Of a stretch of 64,000 bases of DNA, positions 12,565 through 25,076 are shown in pieces. Source of the DNA: Cyathus striatus (lineage: Eukaryota; Basidiomycota; Agaricomycetes; Agaricales; Nidulariaceae); the NCBI GenBank assembly GCA_025738555.1, contig JAOVFP010000009.1, positions 1 to 64,000 of the forward strand. Direction: 5' to 3'. The position numbers and the translations under genes are program-made. The number at the start of each line of letters is the position of its first letter. Within the stretch, counting starts at the first letter, position 1. The notes beneath the pieces are model-generated. The model was not told the origin of the DNA, did not search any database, and worked only from the letters and a program-made list of their open reading frames with translations.

Positions 12565-12587
12565 ATTCTCAGGGGTCCTCTCAGACC

Positions 12588-14862
12588 TCCATATTTCTAC
12601 GGCTATCTTCCTTGGGAAAAATTCTGAGGCATTATTCCATGAAATAAATACCATCAATGTAAATATTTCGGTGTGGATTGTTGTGTAGGAAGTTATTTGG
12701 GTGCTCCAATATTTTGTAATGTTGCGCAAATTGGGTGTAATTTGATGTTTGCCATTCACGCACTCATTTTCATACATAAAACTTTTTTTAGTATATATCC
12801 AACTCATAATACATAGTTAAGAACATTAATTTTGCAAGTGGAAGGAATATGTGGCAAGATATGGCCAGGTATACAATTGAGAGGTGCTGTACAGATGAGC
12901 GCTTAAACACTGTAGTCGATTAGATACCTGATTAGCTCATTCTCGGTTATCAATAACTGATCGATCGTAAATAGCCGCAAATCTGATTCCATCAGCTTGC
13001 GCTGTAACTTTTCCACGCTCTCCTATTCTGGGCCTCCACCTGCCTCCACAGCATGGACCACGACTAAGTATTACCGTTCTCTACTCAATTCTTCATTAAT
13101 CTGTTGTAATATCAAGCAGAAACAGTCTTGAATGTATAGTGTGAAATATATTGACGAGTATAATATATATACTCATGCAATTATTTGTAAGTACGGTACC
13201 AAAGTCGCACTGCAAGCTGATTTTTAAATTTCAACATCGTTCAACCACGTATCTTGATTTTGACCCCCCCCCCCCGACCTTGCTCAAGGAACCCTGTAGG
13301 TTCCCGTTTTTGAATAAAGATTATCATAGTCTCCACAGTTGTACATAATGGTAAGTACTAAGTTCCTGTCAACACTTGACTGCTCACATGGCCTAACTCA
13401 ACTCCAGTTTTCCTGCTGTATTGACACCACTTTTTACTAGTGCAACTGAAACACCGATAACTAGTGAATTAAATTCAGCAGCAAGTCCTACGATAACGTA
13501 GGAAAATTCATACTGCAATTTAACTTGCATCTGTTATTCGTGCTCTGTTTAGATACTTCGGTCAGGTTCCAATTTCCTTGCTACAAGTTGAAGTGTAACA
13601 CTGAACCTTCGAAAACGTACCTTCACTGGTGTGCCGCATGTTTTGTCAATGGTTCTACATGGCTATCGGATCTACTTAAAGCATCAAGAGACGTCCTCTG
13701 GGTTGCTCTATGTGGTTCCCGGCAGCCAAATGGCGGCATCGTACTCCTTGAATAACGACAAATCTTGTTGTAGAGCTTGTCAAGAAATATTAGCCACTTG
13801 GACAACGCGCGTACTATAGTCCTGCTAGGGAGGTTAGAAATAAGTTCCGTAATTCTTGTCAAGTGAGAAAGCACCTGACTAGACCTGACTGCAGTGTATG
13901 TAGCTTTCACTCGAACATGCCCTCAGACACCCTGTTTAACAAAAAAACATAACATTGACTTGCATTGACCTTAGACACCCTCAAATCGCAAAATTTAAAG
14001 CTTCCTTCTGTTCCGATATGTTATATAATACCATCCAGACATCTACGCCATAACGACATGGCGCAATCACGATTACATCTTTCTCCGTGTCTTCTATCAT
14101 ATTTCCTAACTGGTGCACACCTGCATACGGCACCGTCTGCGTTGCTGCATGTTTATCAGGTTTACCCTTCCAACCCTGTCCGACCGTCCCTACCCACTAT
14201 GTACAAGCTATTGTTATCACATGCCCCTGCGCTCGCCCGCTCACAAAAGAACCTCTTCCCTATGGAACATACACTCCGCCGATTATGACATTTTCTGTTA
14301 CCTGCGCCTACAGTGTCTGCAAGTCTATTGCGTACAATTCGCCGCGAGTCGTTTGCCTGAATGATTATCCTGCGCAGTACAAACGAGTCTTCGTAAGGTA
14401 TCCCCGGCGGGAGTGTATTCCTTAAGTACTTTTGTGGTATTGCATTACGCATGTCCAGGTCTGCCATCAGGCTGCTTATCGGGCGTGACGTCGACAGCGG
14501 CACCTGCCACTGCCAGGGAAATTCGGTGCCGATGCGCCCCCATGTCTCTCCGTTCACGTAGAACTTTACAGAATGCAGCATATTACGATCGCACACTGAT
14601 TTATGGCTGATATCTTATCCATTATATATCTGACATCTGGAATGAACATGTCCGGCTGAAGTCACTAGTGTTGTCGGGAAGAATGCACATATGTATGAAA
14701 CTTCTAGTAATCATCTTCATGGCAAGGTGTTCTTCAAATGTACAGTATATTTGCTTCCGTTGTAGTCTGGATATAATGATAAAGAATGCACTATGAAAAC
14801 ACCGAGGGAGAATGAACAATCAAATGAATGATGTCTACAAAAAAATATGAATGTTTGTACAT
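12588..14862. other. Gene-poor stretch, no supported gene
   Basis: Contains a short poly-C run near 13264-13276 and several overlapping open frames at 13.9-14.6 kb on both strands without start context or a recognisable domain. Includes the 3' flank of thioredoxin reductase. No repeat or RNA gene identified. Confidence 0.4.
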
Positions 14863-16260
<1,398 letters not shown>

Positions 16261-16386
16261 GGATGAAGATTTCTTGTAAATTGGAGCGGATGCAACTAGG
16301 GGAATAGAAGCAAAGCTTCTGTGTATGAAGTTGGAAAAGAGCCGTGAAGACAGGATTAGAGAAAGTCGAGATTCGATATCCAAAAG

Positions 16387-16393
16387 TTTTATA
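16387..16393 (-). promoter_or_regulatory. TATA box of thioredoxin reductase gene
   Basis: Minus-strand TATAAAA lies 127-133 bp upstream of the ATG at 16260. Its position would put transcription start inside the open upstream frame, leaving about 30-35 of its codons in the mRNA leader. Confidence 0.45.
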
Positions 16394-16410
16394 CCCCAGC
16401 ACAACTGCAC

Positions 16411-16959
16411 TCAAGCATGATCACCCATCCACTGCTGATCAATATAGACCACGTGAACAACCCTCCCGCGCCTCGGGATTGGCGTGCCAGTCGCCGTTGT
16501 ATCTGTCACCCGCTCGCCACGCCGACTCTCGATAACACTCATTTCGAACATTTGCTCTGGGGACTTCAGCAACATCTGCACTTGCGCAAATTATACCATC
16601 AAATGTCTTCGTACGGTCTGGATTCCTTACCAAAGCCCCCTTAGTTTATTCCTGGATAGAGAACAAACCAAAAACAATTCATTCACCATTCACCGCAGCG
16701 AGCCGGTAGTGATAAGCCGAATGCAATGCACTGCAGTGCCTGTGTAATCATCGCATCACGTGATGCGGATGACTTAACCTCCAAGCTAAAACTCATTCGT
16801 AAGGACTTGGAAGTTGGGGAGGAAGTCATGCATTGCGATAAGTAACCCTCACAGGGGTGGTAATATGATACATAGAACTACATTATGTGGACCTAGTAGT
16901 GGGCGAAATTACCGATTAATTTAGAGTCTTCATGGGGCGAGACAGCGTGCTCATCAACA
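16411..16959. other. Intergenic between thioredoxin reductase and SDR
   Basis: No gene recognised. Holds the thioredoxin reductase upstream region and a 16-bp perfect palindrome at 16752-16767. Confidence 0.4.
16752..16767. promoter_or_regulatory. 16-bp palindrome centred on TCACGTGA
   Basis: CGCATCACGTGATGCG is a perfect inverted repeat with a TCACGTGA core, the extended E-box preferred by some bHLH factors. It lies about 490 bp upstream of the thioredoxin reductase ATG and about 190 bp beyond the SDR stop. Confidence 0.4.
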
Positions 16960-18373
16960 TTAGTACGTGCTTGCGACAGTGCCTACTCGGCCACCATCTA
17001 CAAGCCATACTGCGCCATTAACATATGCGCCTGCGCGACTCGCAAGGAAGAGAATAGTGCCAGCCATATCCTGATAAACCACGTCAAAATAAGCTCGCGT
17101 GCAAGTTTAAACACAATACTCACTTCTTGCGTCCCAACACGGCGTAAAGGTACAGTGCTAGCTAACATTATCGGATCGAGCTTAACGTCGGGAGTAGGAC
17201 TGGTAGTCATTTCTAACGACGTAACATGTGAGAGTAAGCACATGGACAGTTGTACCCAGGTCCGCTTAGTATTAATACACTTACCACTTGGCCAAACACC
17301 CGGAGCTAATACGTTACTGCGAATCCCCCAAGGTGCGAGAAGATTCGCAAGAAGTTTCCCGAGGTGGGTACAGGCATGCTTTGCGAGCGTGTAGGACGGT
17401 GAGAGAACCTTTGCGTCTATCCGGAAAGAGCCAGAGGAGGATACAGAGAGAACTTGAGAAGTATGGTAAGGCAGAGGATGCGGTACATTGTCATTCTCAG
17501 AGGGAGCGCGAATCGTTGTCTTCGAAGATTCCCCTGATGTAGAAGATCAAGGAAGGCGACGGTCGTGTAATAGACGGCAGTGACATTGGTGGCAAATGTG
17601 TCGGCGAAGTCATCCGGTGACCCTGTATCCCATAGAGCATTCTGGAAGGCCTTGATAGAGGGAACGTTGGTCCCGGGACTCGGAGACGGAGGGGGGGAGG
17701 GGGGATGAGTATGTTCGGACGCGTCTGTGGGCACAGGGAGTGGATGGGGATACAGGTTCCTCGCGATCCCAGCATTATTTATGAGGAGATCAATGTACCC
17801 GTGACGAGCCTTGACGACCTCGACCATGGAAAGCAAACTATCCCGATTTGTGATGTCACCTTCAAGGGGGATGATTTTGCCGTATTTCTGTGAAGACAAA
17901 CGAAAATCAGTAAACTGAGATAAGAATAGACACCGGTAATCGAAGGGGGAAACGCTGCAGAAAGAAGCGGGTGGAAATGCTTCTTAGAGCACTGCATGGC
18001 AAGAGGGGAAGGTATCAGATGGGGACTAGATAGCGTACATTGTTCTCTTGTGCTGCATTATCAAGAACATCAAGCCGCCGGCCGACGATATACACGGTAG
18101 CACCGTTATTTTCGAGAGCAGTTGCCATCATAAGACCAATGCCTAAAAACCAGATTAGTGGTTAACATATTGTCACAAAGATTGCCCGAAGATTTGGGCC
18201 ACACGGAGCCGCCACTGGTAGTCCATGGATCGATAATAGAACGCACCGGTTCCGCCGCCAGTGACGACAGCTACGAGACCTTCGACATTAAATATGTTTG
18301 CAGGCGCTAGTGCAGAAGAAGCTGGAGGAGGGAGATCCAGCAGGTCGAGTAGAGAATTCTCAGACGAGGCCAT
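16960..18373 (-). CDS. Short-chain dehydrogenase/reductase, frame disrupted
   Basis: NAD(P)-dependent oxidoreductase of the classical SDR family; substrate unknown. Exons: 18373-18247, 18142-18039, 17887-17285, 17212-17124, 17070-16960. Cofactor motif TGGGTGIG crosses the first intron, NNAG is at about 17790, the catalytic YTLAK at about 17385, and LVDGGR near the C-terminus. The third exon begins in one frame and ends in another: TVAFLDLLHQG is read in the first frame, QVLSVSSSGSFR onward in the frame shifted by one, and the exon length (603 nt) does not fit the flanking intron phases. A one-base loss (or two-base gain) between about 17440 and 17545 would explain this; sequencing error or a pseudogene are both possible. 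The intron before the third exon is unusually long (about 150 nt) and may hide a small exon. Confidence 0.75.
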
Positions 18374-20573
18374 GGGCAGAGAGGTGGAAGCAAGGAAGAT
18401 AGTAAGCCAGGGTAGAGACAAGAGACGAAAACCGAGACAAGAAAGCGCGCTGCACCAACTTTAGTCGGTGAAATTGAGGGGATTTACCAGGTCGGCATGA
18501 GGGATGATATAAGAAGACTTTATAGAGGAGACAAGGCACAGTAATCGGCCTGTGAATATACCCTTCCGGACAGAATGATATAATGAACCCTGCAGCTGAT
18601 GAAAGAAAATGTTGGAACATCCGGACGGAGCGCTCATTCCTGCTTTCGGGCCAAGTCAAATCACACTCCGGCAATGCCAAGGGGGTCTCGCATTTCAACC
18701 TCCGCGACCAACTCCGACATCCACTGGTACAAGCCCATCCCATCCCTTGCTCTTCCTTCTTACAGTCATCTTACTCTCAACGCCCACATCTTCTTCAGCC
18801 ACGTTACTTAAAAATAGTCTTCTTCCTACGCCCGCTCGTAATTCATCTCTACTGCTCTCTCCCACCTCCTTAGAGTCTCAGACGCGGACCTTTCCTTATT
18901 ACTATCTAAAGCTTCCCTAAAACGGCATGGTCACCTGAACCCTATCTATCTCTCAAACTAGAAGCCAGGTGTCAGAGGTCTCTTTTTGATGCGGACGCGT
19001 CGTGCTGCGCGCACCCGCGAAATCAAGTCATTCCAACCCCACCTTGAAACGTAGATACTGCTTTACTGGGCGCTATCTGACACACAAACCTTACATATCG
19101 ATTTTCTGTCTATCTTTTCGTCTTGCACTATTTCTCGGCGCAGGGCCCTCTGTGGAACGAGTCAAACGGCGGCGCCATAAATCGGGGAGCCATTCATCCA
19201 CCTTTAAGCGATAAGTACAATCATCGATATGCCTTATTACGTCTCCTTTTCTCTTGGAAGCACCCGCCGTTGCGGTCCGTGTAGGCGTAGCCATCCCTGC
19301 TGATCACGCCCACCTTTACCATATATTGCACTAAAGGCTCCAGCAGCACTTACACTGCTCGACCGCAGATCTTCCAACGACCACAGTACTTAACATGTGC
19401 CGCAACTTACCTCCAAATTCTTTAGCTTCTTTCCGTTGTCCTCCAGGAGATAGATCCCCCGAGAACCGCGTGTGCTGACTCGCCACTCTTCTTACCCCGA
19501 ACTCGTAGCAGGCACGTAAATCTTGTGGTGTCAGCGTGACAGAATGGTGGACATTTGACCGGTGAACACCGCTCACTGTATATGGTCTGTACATGCTGTA
19601 ATTTATTATGGCAGACACTTCGAAACTAACACTCGAGTTTTGATCAGGAGCTGTCTTGAGAACTGGTACCATTTCGCCACATTACATACTTTTCTAGCTG
19701 CATGGCTCCTTCAAAGTACAACAACAAAATGAATGCAGTATGTGATGTACTTTTAATATCTGAATTTTCATTCCTCGGGGCTCTTTAAACTTCCTACTTT
19801 CCGAGGGTTAAACGCAATATCATATTCTCTCCGTGGAGAGTGCAGTCCGATACGCTCGTCAGAGACTCATTTCGTGAATTCTTGCTCGTACGGTTATTTT
19901 GCGCTTCCGAACGCTGAACAGTTGATCCTCATGGTAGCGATACAAGCCGTACTATCTCAACTTTCCTGTGGATTGCATCGTTTTCATCGCGCTCCGCAGC
20001 TGACAGCAACACTGGTGTGTCCTGCTGACACATCTCCACTGTACCTGGACCTTCCTCTGTCACAGGCCTGTTATCCACTTTTGTTCACCGGTGTCGAATC
20101 GACTGCTAAGCCACATTTGTATAACACGCCGTATCTTCCAACGTGCCACTGCCATCATAATTCTTTTGCCCGTTCCTATCACCGACTTCTCTTGGGTCTC
20201 TGTAGTGCCTCATCGAATCGAACACGATCTATCACTCTTGAATGTCTCCTTTGAGCTTGCTTTCTGGAAATCGTTGCTAGCCCAAATTCGTTAACTGTGA
20301 CACCCTATTGATAACTTGTGCAAGAAACCGAAGCGGAACACCGAACTGCGCTATTCTTGGCCACGGACTCTTTCTTTAAAGTAACTTCTTCTCAGCGCGT
20401 TGATGTCTACTACAAGAACAATCTATATTGAATTGATATGGTGTACCTGCCGTTATATGTGTATGCATAAACCACATGTACTGTATAGGGCGAGCGGCGA
20501 TATCTGCACAGCTTCATATCACGAGTGTTTCCTTATCATTTGACCCCGTCTATTCAACTTACATTTCTTCTCT
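18374..20573. other. Gene-poor stretch, no supported gene
   Basis: Short open frames on both strands (for example 18.6-18.9, 19.3-19.7 and 19.9-20.25 kb) lack recognisable domains and convincing splice chains. Nothing else identified. Confidence 0.4.
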
Positions 20574-22212
20574 TACAGCTAGATACGAAACGATAGAGAA
20601 TCCATTTCTAAAGTCCAGTTGGAGACTTGTTTGGCTTTGGAGCTCGGCATATACAAACGGAAACTGGCATCACTGCCACAGCTAGTGGCCCGAATTAAGT
20701 GAACTCCAAGTCTCTGCCACAAGAGCTGACAGATCGCTGAGATATGGACCTGGATCTGTGCTCACCATCCCTGAGCTAGGTCTAATTCGGTTGGTACCAT
20801 CATTCGGCATCCTTACGGCAATGCCACAACAACAGGTATTCGGCGGCTCGGCAGGTGGTTTGATAATTGAGCCATGGCGAGCCAAAGTGCAAAGGGGGAG
20901 TACTGAAGTACAGCTGAAGTATGCAAGGTTGAGATGAAGATTAAAAACTTGTAATTTATGTATGTCAAATTGTGGATATAAGCACCATAGCTATAGTATA
21001 TACTATAATATGTATCTACAACTGTTCAATTAAACAAAATGATTGTAGTGCACGACTGATCCTATAGAGCGCTATATCAATGCTCCAGAGTCCACTTGAA
21101 TGACTTCGCATTCGAAAAATGCGATGAAGGGCGGGTACATCATGTGTACCTACAACGTGCAATAGTTCAATCCAGGTAATTTTATGAACACGAAGTTGTT
21201 CAAGGGACTTCAAAGCACTGAGATACTATAAAATTATCGGTTCGTATGTGACTAGAACAATAGATATGTATGAAAGTACACCGGAAATTTTTGACGTCAA
21301 AATAATTTCTCTGTGTCTTCGAGCTTTTGTTTGAGTTGCAAGTGCTAAATGTACTATGTTACTTTCCTAACAAGTGGTGGCGTACACTCCCCAAATGTCC
21401 CGTCTGTATCCTTGCATGAGTAACATGCACCACTGTCCTTTAAATCATAAAAGCAATTATTAGATCTAACTTATAAAAAAAGGTATACTCGTTAGACGTT
21501 GCTCCACTGGATATGACCTAGTGTTAAATGCATGCATTACATAACTGAAGTACCTAGTGCAAAGAACTTCCAGCCTTTCTGATCGCAAGACCACCATGAT
21601 TGGCAAACAGATAGGACTCAAGTATCTCTTTTTAAAATTGTACTTGGAGAAAGAGCTGCAGAAAGTACATGGATTTGAGGGTGAAGGGGAAGTATGTACA
21701 TGAACAGAGGAAGTATGAGACAGTTGAACATTACTGGTATGTACACTAGATACAGGTGTGGGCTGGCATGTTGGTTGAATCGAAAAGATGCGACACGTCT
21801 TCGAACACGCTATAAGATAGGTGAGATATTCAGTTATTCAAACGTTCACGTTCATGTTCAGATTCTACGCTGCTCAGCTGTTGCTCGGGGGCCCGGAGCG
21901 GAGATTTAAAAATGCATCACCAAACAGATTGTTTGCTAATTGTTTGCTATTGCTTGGTGGGGGGGGGGGGGGAGGGGACACCCACCGTGGGAATGGGTAC
22001 GAGATCGGCGGATCTGTCAGCTCTTGCTCTGCCATCCGCCCTGGTACTAGTGCCCTGCAGCTTATGTACTGTAAATCTCATTGACATTGAACATCGAATG
22101 TTGACAAAATAGGCAGTACCGGTTTCTATTTGTACATGCCGAGCTCCAAAGCCAAACAAGTCTCCAACTGGACTTTAGAAATGGATTCTCTATCGTTTCG
22201 TATCTAGCTGTA
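20574..22212. mobile_element. Element with 75-bp perfect TIRs flanked by TA
   Basis: Bases 20576-20650 are repeated as an exact reverse complement at 22136-22210, and weaker similarity extends the arms to about 97 bp. Both ends start with CAGCTAGATACG and each is flanked by the dinucleotide TA (20574-20575, 22211-22212), as expected for a Tc1/mariner-type target duplication. The 1635-bp element contains no transposase-like frame, so it would be non-autonomous or a decayed copy. A poly-G run lies inside at about 21957-21972. Two unrelated insertions in opposite orientation are an alternative. Confidence 0.65.
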
Positions 22213-22797
22213 TAGTCTAGCTGACGTCGTGGGACGCGATTCCTCTGCATTTATCATAGCTTGAAATTGAGCCTTCTGCGAAATATTTCGCTTAGATCGA
22301 ATGCAACAGCCAGCATCAAAGAAGCTTCACTCGCTTCCACTTCAAGATGAGCTGTAGACATTGTTGTTTGGTAACGCTCCTCCCTGCATCATTGATCTGG
22401 TATGTTTCGCATTTATTTTGCAACCTGGGGAATGTTTTTGATCACCCTGTCAGTAAGAAACTCAGTAACGACATCGTTATTACTGTCCTTCGTTATTAAT
22501 TAATGAAATCATGAAACTATATGTCGTCTGACATTAACGTTGGTCAGCCAAAGTGGCCGCGTGCAATTATGGCACCCTTCATCAGAGATGCTTAGGACTT
22601 ACTATATACGAACGAGCCGACGACGAATTTGTATGTGAAAATCAAGGACCTACTTACATTTCAACATGAACTATAAAAAGTGTGTTATACCTTTGATCGA
22701 CAAGGTGTACGTGATTGACTGTTCTACAAGGAGCAAAAATATATTCAGATAGTTACTAACCATGAGGTATATCTTATGTTATTCTCCGCTGAACTCT
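22213..22797. other. Intergenic, no gene recognised
   Basis: AT-rich region between the TIR element and the oxygenase stop. Nothing identified. Confidence 0.4.
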
Positions 22798-24460
22798 TTA
22801 CAAGGCCGAGTGGGCATAGGTAGCTTCAAGCCTGGACTTCACGTAATCTCCTGCAGTAACCACTTCGTATTTCGCGGGTGAGTCTGGGGAAACGCAAGTA
22901 GCGATGGGCTGGAACGGGATGATTAATACAGTATCGCGGATCACTGTCGGCCACAGACCTCGAGGAGCACATCATAATCTGTCCCAAAGAACAAGGGGAT
23001 GGAAAACCGCTCAACCCCAGAGCGATTGATAACGCGATGCATAGTCGATTTGAATACGTCATCTATGCCGAATGAGAACGCAGAAAAGTGAACAACATGG
23101 AGATGTACTTGTCCAGCGGGCAAACTGATCTCCCAAGCTAGAATACAGCTTAAAACTTCGGTGACGAAAGCATATAAAAATAGGCTGACTTTACGACCAC
23201 AGTGCCTGGGATGGGGACTGCATTTATCCATTTACCGGCATTATTCTGAACTTGCAAACCGCCGGCTGGATCTTGCCAGAGTATCGTAAAACACTGGAGA
23301 AACAGAGCTCCGTCTACACCGATCTATTCCAAGATAAATTTTACTTTCCTACCTCATAGCTGCACATCGGCGATCAGTATCAGATATAGCGAGCAATCGT
23401 TTCCAGGAGAAACGTACTCGGTATGTGCCCCAATGCCGATTTGTTTGTCATTCTCTAGCTTCGTCGGAGATTGGGGAGGATAATGCAGGAGTCGCATTAT
23501 CGCGGCCGGTCTGGTAGTCTTTGGGTAATGACTCAGTCACCGCCGAATACACCGGGCGTTTGAAACACCCACCTTATCATCGAAAAAGTTCTCCGGCAAA
23601 TTCAGTGCAAGTGCGAATAATGGAAACAGGAGTTGTCCTACTCGGACTGCCGCGTGACTGTAAACCTCAGTGAGTTCGGAATGGAAATTATTGTCATGAA
23701 CGAAACAAACTAGTAATCTAGTACAGGCTTTTGAAGCCTGGCAGGTTCTCTGGCCATACATTACCACCATACATGGAGCCAGTAGATTCAGCCCCTGTCG
23801 GGTGTGATGTGGCCATATCAGAGACACATGGTTCCCAACCTATATCGAATCCCTCGTGAAGATCCCCATGCCCTTCTGCGTTCGTATTTTCTCCCAATAA
23901 GGCAGTATATCCTTTATAATTCGGGGTCTTATGTATATCAAGCTGATAGCATGTTAGCCGCTGATTCGAAAAAAAAATTGATAAATTGAAGACGCAGCAC
24001 ACCTCCATCTTCACTTCATCGGGAAGTACAAAGAATCTCTTTCCAGCTTCGACAGCGTCTGTGATAAGCTCTTCCGCGATGCCATGGTTCTTAACTGTTC
24101 AAACCCTTAGTAGGAGTTAGATCGCGGTTTGCTTCACGCACTGTAAAAAAACCCGACCTAACAAGATAGATTTGGAATCAGTCACCCTTGAGAGCAAAAA
24201 CGGTGAGAACGCACATTAACACAGGCGTCGAGGATTTTATCTGCGAGCTCACGCCGCAAAAGTGGATTATCACCTGTGGCATCGTTGATATCACTGAAAA
24301 CAATTCAGCAAGTTATGTTTCAGCTCTCTACGATGGTGTTAGATATCGCTGAGCACGCTAACATGACGGGTATATCTTCAAATGAGCTTTCTGTCCGCTT
24401 GCTTGCTAAAAGGAATCCAGGAGAAGGCGGAGGGAACTCTAGATGATGATGATGCCCCAT
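22798..24460 (-). CDS. 2OG-Fe(II) oxygenase, isopenicillin-N-synthase-like
   Basis: Non-haem iron dioxygenase family that oxidises small molecules with 2-oxoglutarate; substrate unknown. Eleven exons fit: 24460-24363, 24293-24215, 24157-24142, 24094-24003, 23942-23725, 23657-23573, 23518-23414, 23293-23190, 23137-23109, 23062-22959, 22908-22798 (346 residues). The N-terminal DIOX_N part spliced reads PVIDIND, VGFFYI, KNHGI. Mid-protein NYKGYTALLGENTNAEGHGD and DLHEGFDIGWEP are typical of fungal members. The iron site is GIGAHTEY (Glu where Asp is usual) with the distal His in STMHRV; RFSIP carries the 2OG-binding Arg and Ser. One exon is 16 nt, another 29 nt. The intron after 23190 has a weak donor (GTCAGC) but restores VVVNLGDQFARWT, so I treat the gene as intact. 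Confidence 0.85.
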
Positions 24461-25076
24461 CCAGTCAAGCGATTTTTACGAGCCTAAAACTTGAAAATAG
24501 GTGCTTTGGATTAGATATTGAACTCAGTGGATGTGTAAAATCTTTGACTTTCGACGTATACTTAACGCGTATCGGCGACGTAGGGGTTTAAGGGCTGAAG
24601 ATAACTACGTATTGTAGTTACGTCACGTGGGAATTATTTCAACATCTAATCTTTTCCGATTCCTAATCTTATCTCTATCTCTATCCGAGGAGTGGAGTGG
24701 GGGGTGAGCGGTGGCGATTCTTCGAAAATCAAAGCATACAAAGTTGGCCGTCGATTTCCTAAGATGAGTCCTATGTACAGAGCATAACTCAAGGTGGCAA
24801 GTGATTAGAACCCTATATCCATTATTGATGCATCACACTCAATGGCGCGCCACATATCCAATATCCAAGGAGTACGCTCTTGTACTGCGGCGTAGGCAAC
24901 AAATGCTGGAAAGGAAGGAGTCTTCTTACCGAATTTAACGGCTCGACAAACTTATATTAACGCCAGAACTAGAGCAAATGAAGTTGATGATGCAAAGCGA
25001 CGAATTATATATTACAAACTCTATGATACTATCCATATGATGTCCATTGAACCTTTTTCGATGCAAGAAAATACAA
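24461..25076. promoter_or_regulatory. Oxygenase upstream region with E-box
   Basis: TCACGTGG with a CACGTG core at 24624-24629, about 165 bp upstream of the oxygenase ATG, next to an imperfect palindrome with arms AACTAC/GTAGTT (about 24603-24619). The rest is the 3' flank of Gdh2. No gene seen. Confidence 0.4.

Larger units (their letters stand above)
10760..12587. mobile_element. Non-autonomous DNA transposon, 15-bp TIR, 8-bp TSD
   Basis: The element is 10768-12579 (1812 bp). Its ends are exact inverted repeats: AGGACCCCTGAGAAT at 10768-10782 and the reverse complement at 12565-12579; weaker inverted similarity extends to about 28 bp. The 8-bp direct repeat CTCAGACC flanks it at 10760-10767 and 12580-12587, as made by hAT-type (or KDZ-type) transposases. 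No transposase-like frame exists inside, so it is non-autonomous. Both ends carry degenerate tandem units of about 42 bp. hAT versus KDZ membership cannot be decided from the ends alone. Confidence 0.85.

Noticed and set aside
13262..13277. Poly-C run (and poly-G at 21957-21972) as telomere-like or structured elements
   Set aside because: Single homopolymer runs without repeat units; no further support.
14087..14596. Overlapping open frames on both strands at 14.1-14.6 kb, one Cys-rich
   Set aside because: No ATG in a good position, no signal peptide, no recognisable domain, and both strands are open at once, so a gene cannot be supported.
22798..24460. Oxygenase as a pseudogene because exon phases seemed to clash near GTVV/LGDQF
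   Set aside because: A GTCAGC donor at 23189 restores frame and the family sequence VNLGDQFARWT, so the gene can be read as intact.
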